Shown piece after piece: positions 18,049 through 26,474 of a DNA stretch of 33,332 nt. The stretch is taken from NCBI GenBank assembly GCA_945869825.1, contig CAMBQF010000019.1:1-33332 (forward strand), read 5' to 3'. Position 1 is the stretch's first letter. Each line of letters starts with the position of its first letter. Below the pieces are notes generated by a model. It had not been told where the DNA came from and searched no databases. It was given only the letters and a program-made list of their open reading frames with translations. A program made the position numbers and the translations under genes. This DNA is from Chitinophaga pinensis (lineage in GTDB: Bacteria; Bacteroidota; Bacteroidia; CAMBQF01).

Positions 18049-18552
18049 TCAACGGGTCAGCCTATTAATTACTTCCGCATACTGCGGGTATTCTTTTATC
18101 AAACCCTCCCTTTCTGCCATTTCAAAATCGGCAAAGTCAAAGCCAGGGCTTACGGTGCAACCGGTTAGGCTAAAACCTTCGGGGTTTGAACATTCTGATG
18201 CAAACCATGCGCCAGCTGGCACTACAGCCTGGTACACCTCGCCATTGGCAATATCCCTTCCTAAGCGTATTGCTTCAAACTCCCCGTTCAAATGGATAAC
18301 GTAAACAGTACAGGCATCACCATCATAAAAATGCCAAAGCTCATCGCTTTTTATGCGGTGGAATGCTGAAAAATTGCCGCCCACCAGCATAAAGTAAATA
18401 CTGGTAGCATAGTTTCTGTCTCCGCTAAAAACACCATCAATAGCCGCCTGCTGAATAACACCTGCCGAACGGTAAACTTCTTTATAATACCCACCCTCAG
18501 GGTGCGGCTGCAAGCCTAGTTGCTTTGCTATTTCAATATGCTCTGTTTGCAT
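18049..18552 (-). CDS. Cupin superfamily protein, DUF985 (Cupin_5) family
   Basis: 167 residues, full length for the family. Family features are HPEGGYYKEVYRS (17-29), a YATSIYFML strand, FHRIKSDELWHFYDG (cupin motif 1 with His and Glu) and the later PAGAWFAS and GFSLTGCTVSPGFDFADFE (cupin motif 2). The fold is a single small beta-barrel. The biochemical role of the family is not settled, so only a metal- or sugar-binding type cupin is claimed. It is probably soluble and cytoplasmic. Start ATG at 18552; the downstream neighbour is the AraC-like remnant, and the DUF6671 gene lies 47 bases upstream on the same strand, so co-transcription is possible. Confidence 0.88.
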   Translation of the reverse strand: MQTEHIEIAKQLGLQPHPEGGYYKEVYRSAGVIQQAAIDGVFSGDRNYATSIYFMLVGGNFSAFHRIKSDELWHFYDGDACTVYVIHLNGEFEAIRLGRDIANGEVYQAVVPAGAWFASECSNPEGFSLTGCTVSPGFDFADFEMAEREGLIKEYPQYAEVINRLTR

Positions 18553-18599
18553 GGTACTAAGCTAAGTTTATTTAGCCATAGTAAAAACATGGTTGTTTA

Positions 18600-19457
18600 C
18601 TATGGGTTGCAAAAGTCGCAATACATAGCATCCTCGTTAAGCTTATTTAATGGGTATTTGACATCCTTTGTATATGCACATTTTTTACACTTATACACAT
18701 AATACAAAATAGCCTTTGTTGGCATACCACACTGGTTGCAGGGCAAACCGCTTTTAGACTCTGCAACACTAAAACCCGGAGTACCACATTGGTCGCACGT
18801 TGCTTGCATAGCATTAACCAAATTAACACCGCAAAGTCTTATGCTCTCCATACGCAATGTGTTGTAGCAGGCGCGCATATCAGTTTCAACCTCAATAATA
18901 CTCTTATCAGCAATATTGCTAATATTTTCGAACATTGCAATAAGCTCATCAACAGATGCCGCCCCTTTTTCTACATGCAATTTAGCAGCCTCTGTAGTAG
19001 TTTTTATAATCAACCTGTTATTTGGAAAATCAATAGCGGTTGCAAAATCAAGCAGTTGCGCCTTTGAGCTTATCTTTCTGCATTCAATGTTCGTATTGTA
19101 TGTTTTATACCACGCAGCAATTTCAAAATCGTTCTTCAGGTCTTTTAGTAGCAACAACTCAGTATTTACTGTAATTACCGCGGCATCGGGGTGTGGGTTA
19201 AATGCTCCCTCGCTGGCCAGCAATAAATCAGTCCGGGGTAGGAGTTCCTTTGCCTTGTCTATTTTAAGCTTCGCGGTATCGTACTGGTTGTGTATCCTAT
19301 CCACCTCTCCACTAAAAGTGCCAAGCAAATCAGTATCTACATTAGCGGCTACATTCAGGGTTATGTTAAATGCCTGTTTCAGTAATGGGCCTATCACTTG
19401 CTCTTTTCCGTGTTTAGAAACTAATACTGCTGTTCTATTTTCAAAAAAACCAACCAT
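18600..19457 (-). CDS. DUF6671 family protein with C-terminal zinc ribbons
   Basis: 285 residues. The N-terminus has FFENRTAVLVSKHGKEQVI (4-22) and then DTDLLGTFSGEVDR and LLLASEGAFNPHP, a pattern I associate with the DUF6671 family. The C-terminal 75 residues hold four CxxC pairs (CDQC, CNQC, CKKC, CDFC), suggesting two zinc ribbons. The function is unknown, and no catalytic assignment is made beyond the conserved His, Glu and Asp residues in the N-terminal half. No signal peptide or membrane segment is seen. It starts at ATG 19457, with two hairpins in the 190 bases separating it from icd paralog 2 upstream, and the cupin gene follows it. I see no TAnnTTTG box directly upstream. Confidence 0.75.
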   Translation of the reverse strand: MVGFFENRTAVLVSKHGKEQVIGPLLKQAFNITLNVAANVDTDLLGTFSGEVDRIHNQYDTAKLKIDKAKELLPRTDLLLASEGAFNPHPDAAVITVNTELLLLKDLKNDFEIAAWYKTYNTNIECRKISSKAQLLDFATAIDFPNNRLIIKTTTEAAKLHVEKGAASVDELIAMFENISNIADKSIIEVETDMRACYNTLRMESIRLCGVNLVNAMQATCDQCGTPGFSVAESKSGLPCNQCGMPTKAILYYVYKCKKCAYTKDVKYPLNKLNEDAMYCDFCNP

Positions 19458-19471
19458 GCCAACTGCATTAA

Positions 19472-19511
19472 AAAACCAACCCCACTGTATTAATACAGCA
19501 GGGCCGGTTTT
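19472..19511. terminator. Bulged palindromic hairpin upstream of the DUF6671 gene
   Basis: AAAACC (19472-19477), CCC and CTGTAT pair with ATACAG, GGG and GGTTTT (19506-19511), with small bulges. The centre CTGTATTAATACAG (19485-19498) is a perfect palindrome. The A/T flanks allow termination on either strand, but it lies only 15 bases before the minus-strand ATG at 19457 and could instead be a leader structure. Confidence 0.5.
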
Positions 19512-19565
19512 GCATTTTAAAAGAACTACTCTAAAAATTATAACTAACTATAAACTTTCTCTTTA

Positions 19566-19604
19566 AAAAGAGCGACAGAGGGTATAATACTCTATCGCTC
19601 TTTT
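19566..19604 (-). terminator. Terminator after icd paralog 2
   Basis: AAAAGAGCGA-x-AGAG pairs with CTCT-x-TCGCTCTTTT around a 9-base loop. On the minus strand the stem is followed by a run of five T. It lies 43 bases after the stop of the isocitrate dehydrogenase gene. Confidence 0.85.
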
Positions 19605-19646
19605 GGTTTGGAACCTAAACTTTGAGATAGATAAAGCTTGTAAATA

Positions 19647-21101
19647 TTATTGGCCTTGTCCGGCAGAGAACATAAGCTGCCCATCCATAGTAACAAGGTT
19701 TTCAGTTTTAATAATATCAAAACCCGCGTTGGTAATTTGCTGTAGCAGCTCTATAACATCGTTATAGGTTGAGGGTTCCAACTTGTCTGATTTGTAACGG
19801 CAACGCCAATGGTCTGTACAAAAAGTTTCAGGCATACCGTCGGGGTAAACTTTTACTCCCCTGTTTGTAATCATAGTAAGCTCCATGTTACCCGCTTTAA
19901 AGCCCACCAGGGTATCGCCCAGTTTATTTGGGTCTCTGTCTTTATGGTGCAAAAACACATCAACCCCAATAAGCTCTTTATTAGCAGGTATAGTAGGGGT
20001 TATTTTTACATTAAAAGTTGCGTTTTTTGCCAACGAGTAATCAACATGTTTTAACTGTTGTGGCTTTTGGCCAATGTTAGCAATAACAGCATCTGCAAAC
20101 TGGCTAGTGCCAACTTTTACTTTGCTCGTATCTTCTTTAAAAATATCATAGGTATGGGTACCGTCTTCCATAGTCTTTAACCATGCGTTATGTACCTTTT
20201 CAGCTACTTCGGCTTGCCCAATGTGTATCAACATTTGTATGGCTCCCAACAGCAGGCCCGATGGGTTTGCCATATTTTGTCCTGCCCTACGAGGAGCAGA
20301 CCCGTGTATGGCTTCAAACATAGAAACACTATCGCCAATATTGGCTGAGCCGGCTAAACCAACCGAGCCTGTAATTTGCGCTGCCACGTCAGACAATATG
20401 TCTCCATACAAGTTTGGCATTACAATTACATCAAAAACCTCTGGCGTATCAGCCAATTTGGCTGCGCCAATATCAATTATCCAATGCTCTTTTTCTAATT
20501 CAGGGTACTCCTGGCCTATTTCATCAAACATTTTATGAAAAAGGCCATCGGTCATTTTCATAATATTATCTTTAGTAAAGCAGGTAACTTTTTTACGGCC
20601 GTAAGCCTTAGCGTACTCAAAAGCGTAGCGTATAATTTTTTCTGTGCCAGGTTTTGAAATTATTTTAAGACACTGCACAACCTCGTCAGTTTGCTGGTGC
20701 TCAATGCCTGCATACAAATCTTCTTCGTTCTCCCTTACAATAACCACATCCATTACCGGATGCTTGGTTTTAACATACGGGTGGTAAGATATACACGGCC
20801 TAACATTGGCATACATGCCCAATACTTTACGTATGGTAACATTTAAACTTTTAAAGCCGCCACCCTGCGGTGTTGTAATTGGGGCTTTTAAAAACACTTT
20901 TGTACGCCTTAACGATTCCCACGCCTCGGGTTTAATACCCGACGGGTAGCCCTGGGTATAAACCTTCTCTCCAATTTCAATTACCTCAGGCTCTATTTGA
21001 GCACCTGCTGCCATAATTATTTTTATGGTAGCCTCCATAATTTCAGGGCCAATACCATCGCCATAGGCAACTGTAATGGGTGTTTTTGCTATCTGTGTCA
21101 T
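19647..21101 (-). CDS. icd: Isocitrate dehydrogenase, Thermus/alphaproteobacterial long type, Arg-Arg cofactor signature (paralog 2)
   Basis: 484 residues from the ATG at 21101. A TTG nine codons upstream (21128) overlaps the -7 box and is rejected as start. All substrate and metal residues of paralog 1 are kept: SLNVTIR (85-91), Arg101, RENEEDLYAG, FTKDNIMK, and NLYGDILSD with both Asp. The cofactor loop reads HGSAPRRAG (Arg271-Arg272) in place of Asp-Ile. Two Arg at the site corresponding to E. coli Lys344-Tyr345 could bind the 2'-phosphate of NADP, so I infer NADP use. The C-terminal extension of the long type is present and ends in the same GQ as paralog 1. It is transcribed divergently from tetR with a shared 120-base control region, and has its own terminator. 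Confidence 0.92.
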   Translation of the reverse strand: MTQIAKTPITVAYGDGIGPEIMEATIKIIMAAGAQIEPEVIEIGEKVYTQGYPSGIKPEAWESLRRTKVFLKAPITTPQGGGFKSLNVTIRKVLGMYANVRPCISYHPYVKTKHPVMDVVIVRENEEDLYAGIEHQQTDEVVQCLKIISKPGTEKIIRYAFEYAKAYGRKKVTCFTKDNIMKMTDGLFHKMFDEIGQEYPELEKEHWIIDIGAAKLADTPEVFDVIVMPNLYGDILSDVAAQITGSVGLAGSANIGDSVSMFEAIHGSAPRRAGQNMANPSGLLLGAIQMLIHIGQAEVAEKVHNAWLKTMEDGTHTYDIFKEDTSKVKVGTSQFADAVIANIGQKPQQLKHVDYSLAKNATFNVKITPTIPANKELIGVDVFLHHKDRDPNKLGDTLVGFKAGNMELTMITNRGVKVYPDGMPETFCTDHWRCRYKSDKLEPSTYNDVIELLQQITNAGFDIIKTENLVTMDGQLMFSAGQGQ

Positions 21102-21125
21102 ACTTGTTGGTATATATTTCTGCGT

Positions 21126-21133
21126 CAAAGATA
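21126..21133 (-). promoter_or_regulatory. -7 promoter box for icd paralog 2
   Basis: TATCTTTG on the minus strand ends 24 bases before the ATG at 21101. The palindrome at 21148-21168 covers the place where its -33 element would lie. Confidence 0.6.
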
Positions 21134-21147
21134 GTAAATATATTTCA

Positions 21148-21168
21148 AATAATAGTATTACTATTATT
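21148..21168. promoter_or_regulatory. Candidate TetR operator (10-1-10 palindrome)
   Basis: AATAATAGTA at 21148-21157 is the exact reverse complement of TACTATTATT at 21159-21168, with one central base. It sits between the divergent icd2 and tetR promoters, as TetR-family operators usually do. A half-site, AATAATAG, recurs at 21211-21218 just before the tetR ATG. The local base composition is AT-rich, so chance is a concern. Confidence 0.5.
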
Positions 21169-21192
21169 AATTTTATTTTTAAACATATTTGC

Positions 21193-21200
21193 TATATTTG
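21193..21200 (+). promoter_or_regulatory. -7 promoter box for the tetR-exporter operon
   Basis: TATATTTG matches TAnnTTTG and ends 20 bases before the ATG at 21221. It is the same octamer and spacing as before the collagen-like gene. Confidence 0.6.
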
Positions 21201-21220
21201 TGCTTTTATAAATAATAGCA

Positions 21221-21925
21221 ATGGAAATACAGCTGCGGATAAGAATGAACGAAAAGATTTACCTGCGCAACCCGGAGGAATCTGCTCTGGGTAAAAACAT
21301 TGTGCGCAATGGTCTTTTGCTTATAAACAAAATAGGCTTTGAAGAGTTTACGTTCAAAAAACTAGCTAAAGAAATAAATACAACAGAAGCTAGTATATAC
21401 CGTTATTTTGAAAACAAACACCGCCTGTTGCTATATATTATAAACTGGTATTGGAGTATTTTAGAGTACAAAGTGGTATATAACCTACATAACATAACAA
21501 ACCCCGAAGTAAAACTAAAGCGCATAGTGGAACTGCTTGCAATACCCGAAGAAGACAACACTAACGACTTTATAAGCGAACGCGAAGCTTATAAACTGGT
21601 AATGTGGGAGGGTTCTAAAACCTATTTAACACGCAATGTGGCAAGCGATAATAACGACAAGCTTTTTAAGCCATACAAAGATATTTGCGGCAGGTTTTCT
21701 GCTATTATTTCAGAGTACAACCCTGATTATAAATACCCTTACTCACTGGCAAGTACTATACTTGAAATGTCGCACATGCAAAAATTTTTCATGAGCAACC
21801 TGCCCTCATTAACTGATTTTGGAAATGAAAAAAACGACAAAAAGCTAATTGATTTTTTAGAACAACTGTTGTTTGATTCACTAAACAAGCCCACACAGAC
21901 AAAAACCAGAAAAAACAATAAATAA
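21221..21925 (+). CDS. TetR/AcrR-family transcriptional regulator
   Basis: 234 residues. The N-terminal DNA-binding domain shows FTFKKLAKEINTTEASIYRY (residues 43-62), a clear TetR helix-turn-helix followed by FENKHRLLLY. The remainder is an all-helical ligand-binding and dimerisation domain with no recognisable ligand motif, and a Lys/Asn-rich tail. An alternative start is Met9. It is the first gene of the exporter operon, 13 bases before the ABC gene, and divergent from icd paralog 2. By analogy with the family it probably represses its own operon, with the inducer likely related to the exported compound. The palindrome at 21148-21168 is the likely binding site. Confidence 0.92.
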   Translation: MEIQLRIRMNEKIYLRNPEESALGKNIVRNGLLLINKIGFEEFTFKKLAKEINTTEASIYRYFENKHRLLLYIINWYWSILEYKVVYNLHNITNPEVKLKRIVELLAIPEEDNTNDFISEREAYKLVMWEGSKTYLTRNVASDNNDKLFKPYKDICGRFSAIISEYNPDYKYPYSLASTILEMSHMQKFFMSNLPSLTDFGNEKNDKKLIDFLEQLLFDSLNKPTQTKTRKNNK

Positions 21926-21938
21926 CCTAAGCAACTAT

Positions 21939-23699
21939 ATGAAAGAAGGTAATCATAACTCCTTTGGTGATAAAAGCGTAACAGAAAAAATAACACCTGT
22001 TTTGCGCTTTTTACTGTACATAAAATCGGAGAAAAAAGATATTTGGATTATTTATATATACAGCATAATTGTAGGCCTTATTGGCTTATCGCTTCCACTT
22101 GGCATGCAAGCCGTAATACAAATGATATCAGGCGGTGAATTGTATGACACAGCGATAGTGATAATTATACTTGTGTTACTGGGCGTTGCTGCAACCGGAG
22201 GCTTACAGCTTATGCAAATTTATATGGTTGAGGTTTTACAACGCAGGCTTTTTGCCAAGGCTACATTTGATTTTGCATACAGGTTGCCCAGAATAAAAGC
22301 TGATGAGTTAATAGGTAGCTATCCGCCCGAAATTGTAAACCGCTTTTTTGATGTGATTTTATTACAAAAAGGTATATCAAAAATATTAATTGAGCTAACA
22401 ACAGCCGTATTACAAGTGTTTTTTGGCTTGCTTTTATTAGCAATATACCATCCAACATTTGTTATAATAGATATTTTATTTATTACACTTTTGTATTTAG
22501 GATTTAAGAGTACTGGCAAAAAGGGGTTAGAAACAAGCCTTAAAGAATCTTCTTACAAATATAAAATGATTAGCTGGCTGCAAGATATTGCACGCAACCT
22601 TAATACATTTAAACTTAATGGCAGCGACAGCCAACTTGTACAAGAAAAAACCGACGATTATACAGTAAAATATATAACTGCCAGAAAAAGCCACTTTAAA
22701 GTTTTACTATCACATTATGTAAACATCTTACTTTTCAAAATTTTCATAATAGCAGATACACTAATTATAGGCTCTTTACTGGTTGTTGAAAGGGAAATAA
22801 ACCTGGGCCAGTTTGTAGCATCAGAAATTATTATAGTATTAATTCTAAGCTCTATTGAAAAATTAATTATTAGCGTTGATACGGTATATGACGCATTTAC
22901 ATCGGCAGAAAAAGCAGCAAAAATAAGCGATTATACCTTAGAGGTAAGCGGCAACATAAAATCACAAGATTATGCAACAGCTAATGGATATAATATAACA
23001 TTAAAAGAACTAAACTACAAAAGTTATATTGCCGATAATATTTTGAAAAATGTCACCTTAACAATTCCGGCAGGCAAAACAGTTGTTATAGCTGGCAACA
23101 ACGGTTACGGTGTAGAGGCTTTAATAAATATTATATCAGGTATATATACAAATTACAAAGGAACTGCCGAAGTAGATGGTTTGGCAATAAAAGATGTAGA
23201 ATTAAACAGCTATAGGGGCTTAATTGCCCATAGCCTAACTGCCGATAACTTTTTTGAAGGCACTATATTAGAAAATATCACCTTAGGAAACTCTCAAATA
23301 TCTGAAATTGAAGTTATAAAAACCCTGAATAAATTAGGGGTGTATGATACTATTACAAACTTAACAGACGGTATACACCACAAATTTTTGCCAGGTGGCG
23401 TTGGGCTTCCGACAGAATTGAACAATAAAATAAACATAGCCCGCAATGTGCTAAAAAATCCTAAGTTGTGGATTGTGCATGAGCATTTAATAGGCGATTT
23501 AGAAATAGCGCAGCATTTGTTTAAAGAAAAACTAAACAACACAACTATTTTATTAATTGGCAATAATGTATCTACACATAAAAAAGCTGCTATTATTTAC
23601 CTTTTGGAAAATGGGGAGATAACTGCCCGTGGAAATTTTGACGAGCTACAAAATAATGAGTGGTATAAAAAAATAATAAACCCTATACATAATGCTTAA
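21939..23699 (+). CDS. ABC exporter half-molecule (permease plus degenerate nucleotide-binding domain)
   Basis: 586 residues. Residues about 35-315 contain the hydrophobic segments of a type I exporter membrane domain; there is no N-terminal C39 peptidase domain. Residues about 350-580 align with an ABC ATPase domain by order and spacing, but the catalytic motifs are lost. Walker A is GNNGYGVEA (386-394), with Val and Glu for Lys and Ser/Thr. The signature position is LPTEL (490-494) instead of LSGGQ. Walker B is LWIVHEHL (510-517), with His514 for Asp although Glu515 remains. The H-switch is IGNNVST (540-546), with Asn542 for His. No Q-loop Gln is visible. The frame is open and keeps the fold landmarks, so it looks like a functional pseudo-ATPase rather than a dead gene. 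The stop overlaps the next start by 8 bases. Confidence 0.9.
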   Translation: MKEGNHNSFGDKSVTEKITPVLRFLLYIKSEKKDIWIIYIYSIIVGLIGLSLPLGMQAVIQMISGGELYDTAIVIIILVLLGVAATGGLQLMQIYMVEVLQRRLFAKATFDFAYRLPRIKADELIGSYPPEIVNRFFDVILLQKGISKILIELTTAVLQVFFGLLLLAIYHPTFVIIDILFITLLYLGFKSTGKKGLETSLKESSYKYKMISWLQDIARNLNTFKLNGSDSQLVQEKTDDYTVKYITARKSHFKVLLSHYVNILLFKIFIIADTLIIGSLLVVEREINLGQFVASEIIIVLILSSIEKLIISVDTVYDAFTSAEKAAKISDYTLEVSGNIKSQDYATANGYNITLKELNYKSYIADNILKNVTLTIPAGKTVVIAGNNGYGVEALINIISGIYTNYKGTAEVDGLAIKDVELNSYRGLIAHSLTADNFFEGTILENITLGNSQISEIEVIKTLNKLGVYDTITNLTDGIHHKFLPGGVGLPTELNNKINIARNVLKNPKLWIVHEHLIGDLEIAQHLFKEKLNNTTILLIGNNVSTHKKAAIIYLLENGEITARGNFDELQNNEWYKKIINPIHNA

Positions 23700-25038
23700 C
23701 CTATCAGAAAATAAATTGGGGCAACATGTAATAGCGCTACAAAAAAAATCGCTGTCGCTGCAAATGGTTGATACGCCCAAAAGCGGAAAAAAACTTAGCC
23801 GTGTGCTATTATTTTTGTTCATAGCCTTAGTAATTTTAATGTTTATACCCTGGCAACAAAATATTAATGGCAAAGGCCAGCTCACCGCGTTGGCTCCGTC
23901 AGAAAGGCCACAAACATTGCAGTCACCTATTGGGGGGCGAATAGAAAAATGGTATAAGCAAGAGGGCGATTATGTTAAAAAAGGAGACACCATTATTACC
24001 ATTTCAGAGATTAAAGAAAAATACTTAGACCCTGATATTTTAAAACGATTAAACGAACAATTAGATTTTAAAAAGAGGAGTATTGATGCCAACCAAAATA
24101 AAGCTATTTCATACACCAAACAAATTGATGCACTAACAAAATCTCGCGATTATAAATTGCAACAGGCTACAAATAAAATAAAGCAGGCAAAACTTAAAGT
24201 TCAGTCAGACAGTATAGAGCTGGTAGCAACCAAAGTGCAATACGCAATTGCCGATACACAGTTTACCCGCTCTACCACACTGTTTAAAAAGGGCGTACTT
24301 TCTTTAACAAGCTACGAAAACAGAAAACGCAGCTTTAATGATGCCTTAGCCAAACTGCTATCGCAAGAAAATAAGTTGCTTGACGCTAAAAATGGTTACT
24401 TAAATGCAGTAATAGAGCAAAGCAGCATAACGGCAGACTATGGCGAAAAAATATCTAAGGCCGAAAGCGAATTGAATGGCACAACGGCATATATAGGAGA
24501 ATCGCAAGGCGATTTATCGAAGTTGCAAAACGAGTACACCAGCACCGCAATACGCAGTGGCTTTTACATTATACGGGCACCACAAGATGGGTATTTAGTT
24601 AAAGCTATAAAAGCCGGTATAGGAGAAAACATTAAGGAGAGCGAGGCGATAGCCACTATTATGCCCAATAACCCAAAATTGGCAGTTGAGCTATTTGTAA
24701 AGCCTATTGATGTGGTTTTACTAAAAAAAGGCACCAAAGTAAGGCTGCAATTTGATGGTTGGCCTGCGCTTGTATTCTCGGGCTGGCCGGGTACATCTAC
24801 AGGTACATTTGGCGGTATAGTAAAGGTGATAGATTATGTTGATAGTAAAAATGGCCAATACCGTGTTTTAGTAGTTCCAGACCCTGAAGAAGAAAACTGG
24901 CCACAGCAAATACGTGTGGGGACCAATGTTTATGGTTGGGGCTTGTTAAATAAAGTACCCGTTTGGTATGAAATTTGGCGTAAACTCAATGGCTTTCCGC
25001 CCGACCTAATTACAAACGATGAACAACCTAAAAAATAA
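23692..25038 (+). CDS. HlyD-type periplasmic adaptor (membrane fusion protein)
   Basis: 448 residues. A cytoplasmic N-terminus of about 36 residues is followed by one membrane segment (37-53). Then come the first lipoyl half (SPIGGRIEKWYKQEGDYVKKGDTI, about 78-101), a long helical hairpin (about 110-285), the second lipoyl half (293-324) and beta-barrel domains including FDGWPALVFSGWPG. The protein should bridge the ABC permease in the inner membrane and the TolC channel. The N-terminal anchor makes it HlyD-like rather than a lipoprotein adaptor such as AcrA. The start overlaps the ABC stop by 8 bases, implying translational coupling and a shared complex. The ATG 7 bases after its stop begins the TolC gene. 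Confidence 0.93.
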   Translation: MLNLSENKLGQHVIALQKKSLSLQMVDTPKSGKKLSRVLLFLFIALVILMFIPWQQNINGKGQLTALAPSERPQTLQSPIGGRIEKWYKQEGDYVKKGDTIITISEIKEKYLDPDILKRLNEQLDFKKRSIDANQNKAISYTKQIDALTKSRDYKLQQATNKIKQAKLKVQSDSIELVATKVQYAIADTQFTRSTTLFKKGVLSLTSYENRKRSFNDALAKLLSQENKLLDAKNGYLNAVIEQSSITADYGEKISKAESELNGTTAYIGESQGDLSKLQNEYTSTAIRSGFYIIRAPQDGYLVKAIKAGIGENIKESEAIATIMPNNPKLAVELFVKPIDVVLLKKGTKVRLQFDGWPALVFSGWPGTSTGTFGGIVKVIDYVDSKNGQYRVLVVPDPEEENWPQQIRVGTNVYGWGLLNKVPVWYEIWRKLNGFPPDLITNDEQPKK

Positions 25039-25045
25039 ACGATAA

Positions 25046-26458
25046 ATGAAGAGGCTCCTATCGCTTATTTTATTGGTATCAATAACTATACAGGCTAATG
25101 CACAAACCGGCTCTTTTACCATTGCCGATTTGTATAAAAATGTGGTGCTTAACCATCCGCTTATTATGCAGGCCAATCTGGTGCAAGATGCCGCCGACTG
25201 GGATGTACGCATAGCCCGCGGTGGTTTCGACCCTGTATTTGCAACAGATTATAGCAACAAAATATTTAGCCCCGATGGTAACAGCCAAAAACTGTATTGG
25301 GACCAAATATATACAGGCCTAAAAGTACCTACATGGTTTGGTGCCGACTTTAACTTTAGCTATCAAAACGCTGCTGGTCAATATATAGACAATGAGCTTA
25401 CTGTGCCACAGGGCGGGCTTTACACCGCAGGTATAAGCATACCAATTGGCCAGGGCTTGCTTATTGATAGCCGCAGGGCAGCTTTAAGGCAAGCACAACT
25501 ATATATTACCATTGCAGGGGCCGAAAGGCAAAAGCTTGTAAACAAAACGCTGCTTACCATTACAAAAGACTATTGGGATTGGTATTACAGTTACCAAAAA
25601 CTGAGGTATACAGAGCGTATTTATAAACTTGCCAAAGATCGGTATTTGTTTGTTGCTGATAATGTTAAAAATGGCGAAGAAGCCCCTATTGATTCTGTGG
25701 AAGCCCATTTTAACTATATACAACGCGAACAGCTTTACCTGCAAGCTGGTGTAGACTTTAAAAACTCGGGGCTTAGCCTTTCTACTCACCTATGGAAAGA
25801 TGGTAACACCCCGCTTGAAATTGACACTACCCTTCTTCCATCAGAAATTGGCACAGAAACAGATACCCTGCTGGTGTTTAAAATGAAGAATCTTATAGAC
25901 TCTGCCACCATTACCCACCCCGATATTGTTAAACTTGATTTTAAGCTAAAGCAATTAGGTATTGACAAACGCTTATCTATAGAAAACCTTAGGCCTCGCA
26001 TAAATGTGAATTATAATTTTTTAAGTAGCAACAACTTTGGCAGCAATAGTTTTGGCCCTGTTTTCAGAGATAATTACAAATCGGGTGTAGAGGTGTATTT
26101 TCCTTTGTTTTTGCGCAAAGAGCGTGGAAAGCTTAACATGATTAAAAACAAAATAACACAAACAAACCTTGAGCTTGATTTTACTGCACGCGACAATAAA
26201 AACAGCCTGCTGGCAGCTTTTAACGACTTGTTGTTATTCGAAAAATTGGTAAAAACCCAGCTAAGCCTGGTAGACAACCTTCAACAGCTATACGATGCTG
26301 AAATGCTAAAATTCAGCAATGGCGAAACAACCTTATTTGTTATAAACATGCGCGAAACAAATTTGATAAACGGGCAAATAAAACTAGCCGAACTAAAGGC
26401 AAAGTACGCCGTATCAAAAGCTAATATTAAATGGATTGCCGGCTTGCGTAGTTGGTAA
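25046..26458 (+). CDS. TolC-family outer-membrane efflux channel
   Basis: 470 residues with a signal peptide (MKRLLSLILLVSITIQANA, cut before QTGSF). The body has the alternating long helices and strands of TolC: the NHPLIMQANL repeat start, ITKDYWDWYYSYQ and VADNVKNGEEAPIDSVEA in the first half, and the related ITHPDIVKLDFKLKQLGI, YFPLFLRKERGKLN and FSNGETTLFVINMRETNLI in the second. It forms the trimeric outer-membrane duct of the exporter encoded just upstream and is the last gene of the tetR operon. A 17-bp terminator follows 16 bases after the stop. Confidence 0.93.
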   Translation: MKRLLSLILLVSITIQANAQTGSFTIADLYKNVVLNHPLIMQANLVQDAADWDVRIARGGFDPVFATDYSNKIFSPDGNSQKLYWDQIYTGLKVPTWFGADFNFSYQNAAGQYIDNELTVPQGGLYTAGISIPIGQGLLIDSRRAALRQAQLYITIAGAERQKLVNKTLLTITKDYWDWYYSYQKLRYTERIYKLAKDRYLFVADNVKNGEEAPIDSVEAHFNYIQREQLYLQAGVDFKNSGLSLSTHLWKDGNTPLEIDTTLLPSEIGTETDTLLVFKMKNLIDSATITHPDIVKLDFKLKQLGIDKRLSIENLRPRINVNYNFLSSNNFGSNSFGPVFRDNYKSGVEVYFPLFLRKERGKLNMIKNKITQTNLELDFTARDNKNSLLAAFNDLLLFEKLVKTQLSLVDNLQQLYDAEMLKFSNGETTLFVINMRETNLINGQIKLAELKAKYAVSKANIKWIAGLRSW

Positions 26459-26474
26459 CCCATGCACTTGATGA

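Noticed and set aside
18916-19566. 216-codon plus-strand frame
   Set aside because: It is antisense to the DUF6671 gene, which has a clear family pattern and four CxxC pairs.
21102-21128. TTG start for icd paralog 2
   Set aside because: It overlaps the -7 box, and the ATG at 21101 gives a length equal to paralog 1 within one residue.
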